64,000 bases of DNA from Diadema setosum. Its lineage: Eukaryota > Echinodermata > Echinoidea > Diadematoida > Diadematidae. The position numbers and the translations under genes were made by a program. The notes under the pieces were generated by a model. The model worked only from the letters and a program-made list of their open reading frames with translations. It ran no database searches and was not told the origin of the DNA. Shown here one piece after another: positions 21,567 to 33,878 of this stretch; the stretch's first letter is position 1; every line of letters starts with the position of its first letter. Location: positions 12,477,697-12,541,696 of the forward strand of contig NC_092695.1 of the NCBI RefSeq assembly GCF_964275005.1. The letters run 5' to 3'.

Positions 21567-24483
21567 ATATTGTAGTAATAGCTAGTAATTAGTTACACTG
21601 TATATATTTCTCCTTCTTAAATGACACATTGTATTGTACTCTATTATTGTATAGTATTATACTCTCATGTACTATACAGAGTGTTGCGTATAGTCTTACC
21701 CTTCCCTTTTCTTAAAATGAAAATACATGAAGCCGTTGAGTAAGGCTTTATACAGAATATTACAATCTTCCTCAATTAATCCCGAGACATTGTTAGAGAT
21801 AATAATGTATGATATCAATGTTAGATCACAACGTAGCGTCTGATGAATGTCTCATGGTGCATAAATATACCTACAACTACAGCCAGTGTTATGTAGGGCC
21901 TACATGATTACACTGTATCATGCAATTGCCGAATCCTTGCAATTAGAGTTTTAATGGGAAAGAGTTAATTGTTATTGCTTTATAACTTGACCACCGAAGA
22001 ATGAATTTAGGATATTTTTTACGGCACAGACCGATGAAACAGTATGCTGTGGGACGATGACATCATTACCCCAACTCCACGGTACTGTGCGATTTAAACA
22101 AAGATCCTAATTTTGTGAAAACACAGGATTTTTTTTTTCATTCCACATCTTTCCTAGGTCTTAGGTTGTTAACGCTTCTATACCATATACTTCCTCTTTT
22201 GAAGTGGTATATAAGCACGTAAAATATCAGACTTTTTTTGGCAGAAAGTGCTATAAACTGGGCAATTTATAAAAAGGCACGTACTCGAAGCACATTATTG
22301 TGAAAAGCCAAACGCAGGCATATATACCGCATAAAACAGTCATCCGCGTTCGCACTTTCTCACACATACATGACATAAAAAAGAATTACTTCAATCAGGA
22401 GACAGATGAAACATAGTAATCCACACAAAAGGAGTCACGTTATAACTATTCAAATAATCATAATGTCACATTGTGTTTATTCTATATCTTCATCTGAGAT
22501 TCAAGGGAAACTCACTCAACGAACAATGCCGAACTCGTTTACTTTTTAAACCAAATGCTTACTATATCTCTTTCAGTGATCAACATGAGAAAAGCTGATG
22601 TTGCATAACACACGTTTCCTCTCTTCTTTAAGCTTTTCAAGATTTTATAATTGGAAAAGTCTTTACAATGTCTTGCGTGGGCTAGTTAAGTGATACTAGC
22701 AGCGCTAATAGGTTAAAAAGACGAAAAGTCAATTACCCCTACACAATCATTGTATTATACTGTCCTATATTCATCATAGCTGAATGGCTTCTAATGGTTG
22801 TAATGTAGGTGATTTCAAGGTGCACCATGACATTGTATTCCTTCTCGGATATATGGTCTTGAAAATGACCACTCAATCTAAATGCTTCTTTAAGAATATG
22901 CTTGCATGCTTATCAGAATGTGGCACCTGAGTACATTCTTTTCAGGACCACACTTACATGAAAATAAAAAACAAAAACAAAAACGATGTACTATGAAACC
23001 ACCACCATATTAACCATGGAAACCACCAAAGAATACCTCAACGGCTGCTAGTTTGTAAACAAAAAAATAAACAGTACACTTCCGCATGGAATAGACTACG
23101 GTTGATAAGAATCGCTTGAATGCAGATTATGTACCAACAAATTTATAAAATAAAGTCACTATTTTCCAAGTTAAGAAACATGCATTTCTTGTGTATGCCT
23201 TACTTCAAAACCATACAGAATCCATATTATAATAATGATACATAGAAAAATTACCTATCCGAGTCTTCGAGAATCTTGCATATCAATATCTACATTTCTT
23301 ATTAACGTCTGATGAATTAATGATTTTTATCAAGGTTTCATTTCAATCACATCTCTTTACAGAATCATTGAGTAAAAATGGAATCTTATTCAAAATACAA
23401 ACTTTACAGCATGTAAAGTCAATGATTTGAATCTATAGATTTAATTCATACTACTAAAATATTCTGCATTTTTAACTTCTTGCATTACGTGTTAATGAAT
23501 TTTCAGTTACAATTTTTGTTACTTTCTTATTTGTACTGGAGAATAAGAAGAAACCGGGGTACAGATGTGTTCAGATTAAAGAACATTTTGTCCGAGACCA
23601 TAACTATGACGAGTTTATCAGCGCACATATTATAGGCTACATAAATACATGAACTGGAACCTCAGTAGGCGTATATCAAGCATGTTTTTTTTTTCTATTC
23701 AATTCAATTCCTTTTTTGTTATTTTCCATCCAACTAAGAGTGAAACAAAATTCAATATAAAGCATGCGTTAAAAAGATCATATTGTATAATTGTTTTCAA
23801 TCAAAGAAAAAAGGAATACATAACGCAATGTGAATCGCAAAGTATGTAACTAAAAACATGCTTTGAAGGATAACAAAAAGCAGGTATGGAAAATGAATGG
23901 TCCACTTAAGAAGCAAGACCTGTAATACATTGATCACCCAAAAAAAAAATGAATACATATATATATACATCATTATAAACAGTAATTATTTTGAGGTACA
24001 GGAAATACAATTTCATGCTGATCTAACAATGTTCAAGTTGTAGGCAATATGCGATGAGCCTTGATGTAAGCATAATGTATAGTTGCTGTCATGCAAAGGA
24101 TACGATAGGCTCTATATAGTTGTCTCAAATAACTTAGCTTGAACCACAGTTTACAGAATGACTCAAATATGATTAGTTTAGAAAACACATCACTGGATAT
24201 TGATCCAGATGGATATCAAAATGTATATATATTCATAATATATCCTATCTACCAATTTGTTGACGACTTATGAGTAGATTGGGTGGATGATGCTGTCAAT
24301 TTATCAAATGACTTTGATTTCGCGTGGCAATTATTGTGCAGATTTGGCGAATGTCGTCGTCGTCACAGGGAACCACCGTTCTCCTTCACGTGCCGTATAC
24401 AGTATGACATGACCCACTCTGCCGAGACTGGAACCCTATTTACTCATGTCTCGGTTGGCAGTGTTGAAATTTTGGATGCACTT

Positions 24484-24806
24484 CACGAGACCGATACCCA
24501 CAAGTCATACAGCTCACGAATCATACAGCCCATGAGTTATACAGCTCTCGAGTCATACAGCCCATGAGTTCGACACTAAGCTAATAAGGGTCACGAGACC
24601 GACACAATTAAGCCCCGTGTTGTATCTGTCGAACTCGTGGGCTGTTTTTACCTAGTGTCGAACTCATGGGCTAATTATTTTGCCTATACAAGGTGTACTA
24701 GTATTGTCGAACTCATGGGCTGTATGAGTCGTGACCTGTATGACTCATGGACCTGTCTTCAATGTCGAACTCATGGGCTGTATGTCTCGTGGGTGTCGGT
24801 CTTGTG
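24484..24806. mobile_element. Foldback minisatellite element
   Basis: The ends cacgagaccgatacccac and gtgggtgtcggtcttgtg pair. The interior is made of gtcgaactcatgggctgtat-type units, in one orientation on the left half and the other on the right. D1 has no insert at the matching place near 4890. A second member is at 59574-60430. Confidence 0.6.
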
Positions 24807-24856
24807 GGATGACCCCCATATTTTGTCTCTATGGAATATCTAGAATAACTAACGAG

Positions 24857-25566
24857 CTATTCGCAAGTACGTTCAGAGGTGCAACCTCCTCGGAGGCGAG
24901 CATTCATGACTATTGTAGACTGCTGTCCAATTTTGTACTGTTGCAGAGTTGCCGAGTCCTGGTCCAGTGGTTTTCCTGCGTGTGTCAAGGCCTGCTGTTG
25001 GGGCGCGTCACCGGTTCTCTCTTGAATCTTTTTCTTGAGCTCACCGATTGTGTCCTTACTACACGTGTCAATGGTGATGGTCTTCCCATTGAGTGTTTGT
25101 ACGAGCACCTGGAACGTGTTCCGTGTCTGCTCTGCGGTCCTTGGGCGCCCATTTGCTCTGCCTGAGGTGTTTCCCCAGATTCCTGAAAAAAAAAGAAGAA
25201 AGAAGAAGACATTAGTATTTTGCTACCTGCCAGCCTCAGAGAAGCAAAGAGTGGCACACTAGAACAATAATCCTCCCTCCAGGGAAGGACTATCAAATGC
25301 CGGAGCAAATGTGCCAAAACAACAAAGTGTACTTGTTTTTACGAGTTAGAAATTGCTCCACTCGAAGATGTTGAAGATTACAGTATTTCTTGAATGAAAA
25401 CATGAGTGTGTTATGCTATATACATACATTCATACAGACTGATTGAAGAACAGATACTGATGCATTTTTATTTACGTTCAACAACTCTTAATAGGTGCAC
25501 CAAATTTTCAACGTGTTACACGTCTTCTTCATGGTTTCCGACAAATATGTAAATATGTATATCAAT

Positions 25567-25606
<40 letters not shown>

Positions 25607-28594
25607 GATATATGTTTCATCCCATCCCTTAAGTGGTACCTGTATTATATACACACTTTCATGCATGCACATTTACAACTTGTGGGTTGGGCTTTGTCAT
25701 ATACGGACAAATACACAACCGAAGTCCAGTGCAATAGAGGACTTGTAACTTCCAACTTGAAACTTTCATCAGTATGAAAATATTCTCCATGCCATTTTTT
25801 TTTTTTTTTTTGAAGACATGGAATTGCAAAACATAAAATTCTCATCGCATTATATCAGGCACTGACATGTTTTTTTTTTTTTTTTTTTTTGTTTTGTTTT
25901 TGTTTTTTTGGCACAACATACCAGGGGTCCCGCGATTAGCTACTCTCATGTTGATCCGTGAGCTGTGTGCGATCCTACAGTCCCGCAAAGAGGTAGTGTC
26001 GTCACGCGCTTCCAGAACTCGTGTGCGAACACTAGGCCCTTCAATGATGTCGACACTCAGGTGCTGTTCATTTGGACGAACACTGGTTCTTTCCTGGACG
26101 CAGGTTCGCAATTCGCGTACCGTCCTGTCCTGGTCGATAGAAATCTTGTGCTCTGTCGTCCCATCATTCAAGAAAACGTCTATCATGCTGATGCCTGGTA
26201 AATCTGGTAGTGGAACTGAGCCGGCTTCTGTCGGTAAGAGACAAAAAGGAGGACTGAGCCCACCACATTCCTTTCTTCACAACATAGCAAAGCTAAAGCA
26301 GTATACATAGACTATATCAGAAGAGCAAATCAATACAATGTTGCTTTAAATTGTACTTCTGCAACATAGACTATGCGCTATGCGTAAATATCCGAATATC
26401 GAATGTTAAATCTAGAACGTCGAATATCAAACTCGCTGCACGTGAGTTCTATAGTGCTAATACAGCTGTTGAATTGTTCTCCAAGTAAGCAACAAACTGA
26501 GTGCAATTATCCTCTTATCGGTATTTTTTACTCCCTTGCAAAAGAGGTCAATTATTAGTTCACATGTAGTTGTCTCTTTCGAGTTGTATTTCAGAGCTGA
26601 AACCATTCAATGTTTCTAATATTGTAAACTCATCAAGATGTGCATTCCATTACTGTCTAGGGGTAAATCTTAATGAATTTTCAAACAGGTAAAAAAACAA
26701 CAACAATGAACGCTTGTTCGTCAGACCTTACCACGTGGTTTATTTAGAAGTCAACCCCTTTCATGAGGGAGAAAGGTTTGCGGTAGCACCATGTTTAGGA
26801 CCCCAGTCGTAGTCCATGTAGGGATCGTTCAAAAGCCTATATAGAAAGGAGAGAGTTGAGTGCTCCCCATACACTTACCACTATTTGCCTTCCTTTCATA
26901 CACTCTCCCCATGTCGCTTCCCTCCTCAACTCTCCCCTTTCTAGACTCTTCTTTTGCCAAACACCGACCCCTACAAGGACTATGAGTACACATGGTGTTA
27001 TAGTAATCCTTCCTCCCTCATTTACTCCACTCCTTTCACGTAATAATTAAGAAGAGGATGAGGTCCAGTAAGACTTACCTTTGCCAGGTGTAAACGTCGA
27101 ATTCGAGGCATCAGAGAAGACCCCCAATGTCGAAGACCTGGCGTCAACATGTCGTCCCGTTCCGATGCCCCCTCCGGTGCCGTTGTCAGAATGGCCCGCA
27201 TGATTATGGTGGGTGTGCAGGTTAGTATATCCGTCTGTGAATACATTATATAAAGCACATTATGCTCAGTACTCTCAAGTTATGATAATCATGTACATAT
27301 CATTACAGTATACGTGATGTTTATTGAACAACTCCTTGTTGACTATAACCATTCTATTCTATTTAGAAACTGTCGTATATTGTACCACGTATCAACGACG
27401 AAAATCTGAGTGAAGTTGGTAAGTGGATTTTGTATAAATGAATAAAAAATAAATAAAAGAGCATTCAATGCGGTTCAAGGTGCGCGAAGCCTCCTAATAA
27501 ATATGCCAACAACTGTCTGGTTTGTTGCCAATCCGATTCCCAATATGGAAGTGCGAAACAGCCACTGGCACAGTCCGTCTACAACTGTATGAGATCAGGA
27601 GAGAAGTACATAAAACCCTTACAGCCCCCCCCCCCCCCCGCGTATATTCATGCACGTGTACCATTATTAAAATTCATAGTGGATAATTTATCATCAGTAG
27701 AACAGAACTCAAGAAATGTATCACGCTGTCAATACCAACAGTTTATTTACAGAGCACACACATTTTCGGGCATCCTGCCCCCCCCCCCTTTTTTTAAAAT
27801 TACTTATGTATGCTGTTTGTATTCTACAACAACTGAAATAATCTTCATCTTAATCTTAAGCTTTTCCGATAAAAAACGGGCACCGTGACCGAAAAGTAAC
27901 TTTCTGTGCATTGTAAAGTGTTGGCATTAAAATCATGATACAGATTTGGGAGTTATGTTCTCCTATTATTGATAATTCAGTTTACATATTGCCCACTCAA
28001 ATACACTGATAAAAAAAAAAACAACAACTAGGTTTTAGACGATTTGTTTTTTGCATTCTGTTTGTATTCTATAAGCAACTGAAAAAAAATTCAATTTTAT
28101 TCCTAATATCCATCCGTAACCAATGTTAGATTTACTATCTGACATATTCTATTCAATTCGTTCCCAAACACTTTACAATCAAGCGTTACTAAGTTTCACT
28201 TTGTGTTTAGTATGTTTGGTATAATACGAACATGATTTTTTTTTTCCCTCTTCTAAACTTAATGGTTCAGGTATCAAAGTAGGCACATTTGGATGCGACA
28301 TGCACTGTTCAAACGAGGAAAATAATCACTAGGCGCTAATTGTTATTCAGAGCTTACGACCAAGCTATATATCGTAGGAGTTGAGATCCCCTTACCTTGA
28401 TGGCCGGTGCCAGATGTCAACGTCGAGTTGGAGTGATGGGAAGAGACACCCGATGTCGAGGATCTGGAGTCATTATGATATCCCGTTCCGTGGGCATGTG
28501 ATGACGATGACGCTGACGATAGCGATGGAGCGACGCTGTCTCCAATTCCGCTGTCAGAATTGCCAGCATATCCTTGAGCGGTGGTTTCATCCAT
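24857..28594 (-). CDS. UBL gene 2: Ser-rich tandem ubiquitin-like protein ending LRGG plus extension (317 aa model)
   Basis: Four exons right to left: 28396-28594, 27079-27234, 25922-26194, 24857-25182. All internal junctions are phase 1 and the total is exactly 318 codons. Residues 1-66 are the Ser-rich exon (MDETTAQG, SDSGIGDSVAPS). Residues 67-118 are a shorter Ser/Gly/His exon with RSSTLGVFS. Residues 119-209 are ubiquitin-fold domain A, and 210-317 a linker plus domain B. Domain B is close to ubiquitin: TLNGKTITI, ELKKKIQERTG and HAGKPLD align to its residues 7-13, 25-35 and 45-51. It ends RLRGG, then CTSERTCE and a stop, like a ubiquitin precursor that needs C-terminal trimming. Lysines matching ubiquitin K11, K27, K29 and K48 are present; K63 is Gln, and the I44 patch is altered (Thr, with Asn at 70). 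This copy looks most able to act as a conjugatable modifier, which is inference. Confidence 0.8.
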
Positions 28595-28926
28595 CTGTGA
28601 ATCAGAGACGTAAAATGCTGCTTATTTTCAGTGCTGACCAGTCAGGATATATCACTTGCAGTTGCAGGATAGTTGTTCAACATCAGCATTTAATAGGAGC
28701 TCAAAGCATCGAATTCTGTTTTCTTCTATTTTGAAACCGTCGTACCATACCATGAAATTTTAGTGAACAACGACAAATTCGAGCGAATGCGGTAGAAGGC
28801 AGTTTGATGCCCAAATGCGGCTCCAGGGTAGTGGAGTCTCTTAATGTACACTATATCTGCGTCATATTCTGTCGCAATCGCTGGATTGGGGATTCCCCCA
28901 TTTACGCAATATTGACAAAGGCGGTC

Positions 28927-28948
28927 GACGTCACAGATCATTCTAGAA
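28927..28948 (-). promoter_or_regulatory. Weakened heat-shock element and CRE-like site upstream of UBL gene 2
   Basis: This is the paralogous position to 12949-12970. TTCtaGAA at 28941-28948 is intact and the first unit is GAT instead of GAA. The GACGTCAC block is kept at 28927-28934. A CCAAT box is nearby at about 29248. Confidence 0.45.
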
Positions 28949-31146
28949 TCTCGTGCCTAGTCTAGCTTCTGGATTCTTTTTACTTGTAGAGGTTGTTCAG
29001 TATGTGTACGCGAAAAACCGTAAGAGGGCATGGCAGCTGAGAATTGCAATAATATTCTGTCGAGAACCGCAGTATATGCGAGTTAATTGGGCGCTCTGTC
29101 TCGAATATCGGAATCACAAAAATTTTCGCCCTCTCTTCAATTGGCTTGTGGCAATTGGCAAATAGATACCGCACCAAGAAAAAAAAAGTACGGAACTTAG
29201 ACTATCTCGAGTCTGGAATACTATTAAGGCCTACTCCGCGACCGACCAATTATAGTTCAGGTAATCTGGCTTTCGAAATTCATCGGTAAATCAAGACAAA
29301 GCTGTCAGCTGTTATTATTATATTATTATTATTATAGCTTCACATGCAGACATAAATAAACATGCACACATACACACAAACATTAATAGGTCTTACACGC
29401 ACGCATGCAATCATTCTCAGTTTACCATTGATGGTGTACATCATACCTATTGGTCTTTTCTTTCCATCAAGACACTATATACATACAAAGTCCTTTCAGT
29501 CATCCCTCAGCAATAACTTCCTCGACTTCACTGCCACTGTAGGAGACGTCCCCCTAAATCCCTTGCTATCTTTTCTTGGCAAACACACACGTACCCATGC
29601 ATACACAGGAAAATAAAACAACACTCCAATGTTACTCTATAAGGTGCTCATATTTTTCAGTTATGCAACACGAACTCTTAGATAACTATGTAAGCGAACA
29701 ATTGATCCCATGAGATTTGCAGTTGCTTCCAAATTGATTCCATTCCAGGTTTATCTAAATTATATTCAATTGCAAATAACTTCAAGTACAATGTTACAAC
29801 CAGTGATATAGCCTTGATAAAATCAGGCAATTATTGTCCATTGCTTAAAGGTGTCTATTGCTTAAAGGGTACTAGTCCACATAAGCTACTGTTCTTATAG
29901 TGCGTAAAATAAAATAAAAGATATTAGTAATGATAATGATAATAGTAATAATAATAATAGTAATAATAATAATAATGATAATAATAATAATGAAACGAAA
30001 ATAATGATAACACCAGAAATACACTAAAAAGTGTTATGAAAATCTAGTAGCGAATTCATTTCTATTCTTTTATCAAGTGCACGCATTGCATCATAGTATA
30101 TCAATGCATTTCTCTCATGTCATCCTAATATTCCATAGCATCTTACATACAGTAATACTTTCCCCGTATAAGTCGATAAGACCGTTGGGGGCGCCACAAA
30201 CGACCTCACAGCCTGCTTTCTCCATCACTTCGTTCTCCTCTGCCTCTCTTTGTGCCTCTCTCAGGCAGTTTTAGGCCTGTCCAGTCTCACAAGCACCATA
30301 GCATACTCATGGCTATGAATTCCTTATGTTCTATTGTTTTAATACATACAGCAATCATACACGGATAAAGAATAACATATTATTTGTATCCAAATGTATA
30401 GTCCTACTATATTCAGTCAGAATAGATGATTTGCATTTTCATATTGATAAAAGATTAACTAAATTGTTGTAGTGAGGTAAAGTTACAAACCCCAAGATGT
30501 TCCAGCAGTCGCCAATGAGTGTGGTTGATGTCTATTGCTCAATCTCGTCATGAAGGTTGTTTTTATCAATCTGTCTAAATATTTGATTTGGGATGTCGCA
30601 ATGGACGATAGACGTTTTTCAACAGCAGTCAAACGGACTTTGCATTTGTCGATAAAAATCGTACCAATGCTCTCATAGTATATAAAGGATGTTTGAGAAA
30701 TTCGACTTCATATCAAGGTGACTTCACACTAAATAGAACAAAATCAAAAGCTCCATCATGTCTTGTATACAAAGCAGTCACATTACAGAAATACAATCTA
30801 AATGTCATGTGACTGAATGAATGTTTGCGTTAATTCTCTTACAAAATAAATTTTCACTCATTTTCAAGTTTTAGGTAAGTTAGAAGGAACACATTATAAC
30901 ATTTTGCTACAGATCATCATAGACTTGTAAAAACTTACAGGGCTGCAAGCATGTAATTACTAAATTGCATAAAAAAAAAATGTTTGTGTGTGTGCGTATG
31001 TTTAATCCAGTTTTAATTTTTGTTTGTAAAGAATAATATTACATTCGTTTTTAACATTACACAACACATATATCAGAAAAAAGTCGACGGAATGTTTATT
31101 TTCATATGTGGAAGAATGTGGAAAAATAAAGATTATTGGAAAAAAA

Positions 31147-31193
<47 letters not shown>

Positions 31194-31990
31194 AAGAATA
31201 GATAAAAGATCACTGTTGTGCATTTGTGTGTGTACGCGTAGCCTGAAAGACGGAAACATTGTACGCCAAGTACGAAATTCTGTACTGTAGTACGACCTTG
31301 TCATCCTCATCACTCATCTTATCGATCCAGGCATAGTCTCACCAGCACGTGCAACAAACAGTCACCTATGAGGCTCTGCCGCTCGAACTGCTCCAGGCGT
31401 CACTGAACATGTCAATCTGTACTTCCGGGATGAATGGGCTGTGTGGCATTCATAGTTAGCTATTACATAATAATATTCAAGGGAGAAAGCCCTATACACG
31501 GACAGGTATCGAATTTAGGATTTTTCGTTTGGTCTCATTTAATAGTCCAGATTGTTCGTCACGACACAACAATACTCCCTATTAAGTGACAGGAAAATAA
31601 CTTACAAAATACTGCTAAAAGTGATGCCGCTTATACATAAATACAGTCACATTATAAAGGTATGGTAACACTGAGGCAATGCTTGAAATAACATCAACAC
31701 CAATGAAAATGGTTCAAATAAATATGGTTTTCACTATACATATAAACCATCGCTAATCACAGTGGACTCTGTGCATAATTAATGTTCTCGTTCTGGTGAA
31801 ACTGATTTATTCAATTTACATTTGATGAATATCACGGTATCAAAATTACATATACATTTGAAAATTGACGATCATGGACAATCTAGTCTGTAGCAGTCTG
31901 ATTTCACTTTTGACAGAAATACGAATACACTGTTTACATTGTATAAGGAAGAAAATAGAGTATATGTAACAACGCCACAATACTGATAAT

Positions 31991-33068
31991 CTTTGCTTGT
32001 AATTATCTTGCTTACAAGATTTCCACCTTGAAGTAGGTGTTCAAGAGGTGTTGCAGAGGATCAAAGCATTCGAACACTACAGCCTATATAGCAAATCCAC
32101 ACACGTCCTATTCTATCAATTATCGTCAGTTGATTTGATAATTATTCCAAGGCCGTCCTTTGTGCTTCTCGGGATTTGTCAGACGTTCAGTCTACAGCTT
32201 ACTGTCTGCGTATGCTGCTTTCCTATCACATAAAGTTTGACACTAAATGTAGAATTCCCATGTAGAAGCCCAAACAACAAAAGCAATTTACTACCCTTTT
32301 TTATCTCTGTCTGAAATGAAAAAACAAAACAAAACAAAACGAAACAAAACAAAACAAAGTCTTGAGACTGATACCTTCTGCCCGACAACCTTCGCAATGA
32401 TCTTCAGAGATATCGTTTCTGAAGTCACATACTATTGCACAGAAAGCAGAGATATCAATAAATGTCTTTAGAAATAGAGCAATTTCATGATGCAGTTCTG
32501 ATTATTTTGCAAACATTGCAACATAGCGGGAAATATGGAAGGGAATGCTGATGAAGACAGGCCATAATAACTACTGATTTAAATGCTACCTTTTCACGGT
32601 CTCCAAAGTGTTTTTTCTTACATCATTATAAAATATTGAATACAAACAACATCTAAATAGAGATCATGAAAATGAAATAACATCTCTAGGTACTGTACTT
32701 AAAAGAGTAAGAAAATAGTGTGTTTACATCACAAATCACATTTTAATTTCATGTTGTTCTCATATTTACCTTGATCATTGATAGCGATCATTGGTAGTGG
32801 CTTTAGCTTTTGCAGCAGAAGCTGACATTATCGGTATAGATAAAATCGGTTCCATCGAGAATATTTACGTGCATTTAATCATCACAAACAAGAACATGAT
32901 TGAATACATTATTTCAGTATGCACCACGTTTCATCCTTTTCTGTACGGATTTCTCACTGAGAAATCGTGAAGATTATTATACTTCAGTCTTGAGAAATAG
33001 TCATGGCTATAGTATACATTTAAATATCATATCATAAAACTTCTTGGTACATAAGTCATGAAATCGAT

Positions 33069-33106
<38 letters not shown>

Positions 33107-33878
33107 AACACCAATACCACAAAGCGTCACGTGATATGAGAACAAAGTTGCATCTCACATGCCTGTGAATGCTTCTACCTCGATGTAATTGTTTTTTTTT
33201 TTCCTCAATATCTCAACAACTTCTTTAAAATTGAACCTGATATTTAATCAGTGCCGGCGCGCAAAATGATCATATTTCTTTTTCAGTACTGATACAACAC
33301 CAACCACCATCTTATCGTCTTTCAGTCATACTACCTGCCATCTCGGAAATAATGTTTCATTACCAGAGAATGACCAGAGAATGTTTTGTGTAGTAAATTG
33401 TGCTGTTGTTTCGGGATCAAAAAAAAAAAGGGGGGGGGGGGGCAAAGTGGTGACACCTATTTGTGTCAGATCGAGATACCAGAGAATGAACCAGTGCAAT
33501 CTGTGCATTGAATTGTGCTGCGCTATTGATTTTACCAAGTATCTTCTTATGGGAAACAAGTGCATGACAGCCAGATAGTGACGTCATACAAAGTGGGTAC
33601 ATTACAGGGTTTTACGTGTACACATATAGGGCTTGAGGATACTTATTTACAGTTTTAAACAAATGTATAGCCACGGCAACTGAAGTTTATTTGCATTGGG
33701 GTAAGAGTGGATTTAAAAGGGGAGATTCTAACCTTCAACTTTCTCCACCAAAATTCTTTACTCGTCACCATTCCCAACTCTATAAGACATAGAAGTGATT
33801 GATTTGTAAAACAAACTAATAATTATTGAAGAATCAGTCACTGGTTGTCTAGTGTGGTTCAATACCACATAGACCCAA
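31991..33878. other. DNA between D2 and UBL gene 3, no gene seen
   Basis: AT-rich, with a (TA)n tract at about 33069-33101 and an A/G run at 33420-33442. I find no domain B exon or other coding exon here. Confidence 0.5.

Larger units (their letters stand above)
870..21640. repeat. Segmental duplication block D1
   Basis: Ordered matches to D2 run from gaagccgttgagt (about 891) through the 3' flank, the gene exons, the promoter, and upstream DNA resuming at about 15726-15960 and 21105-21575. D1 is longer because of insertions: the SINE and MITEs at 6.0-6.8 kb, an extra Ser-rich exon with a foldback cluster (8.6-11.3 kb), a 2.5-kb composite at 13.24-15.73 kb, and the 5.1-kb hairpin with the tRNA array. 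Confidence 0.75.
21690..31990. repeat. Segmental duplication block D2
   Basis: It starts with a match to D1 (gaagccgttgagt at about 21731), keeps the same order of 3' flank, exons and promoter, and then matches D3 over 28.34-31.99 kb. It serves as the reference, insertion-poor copy. Confidence 0.75.

Noticed and set aside
24283-24567. Open frame of 94 codons, plus strand
   Set aside because: The D1 paralog does not keep the frame; it lies in the 3' flank and runs into a foldback repeat.
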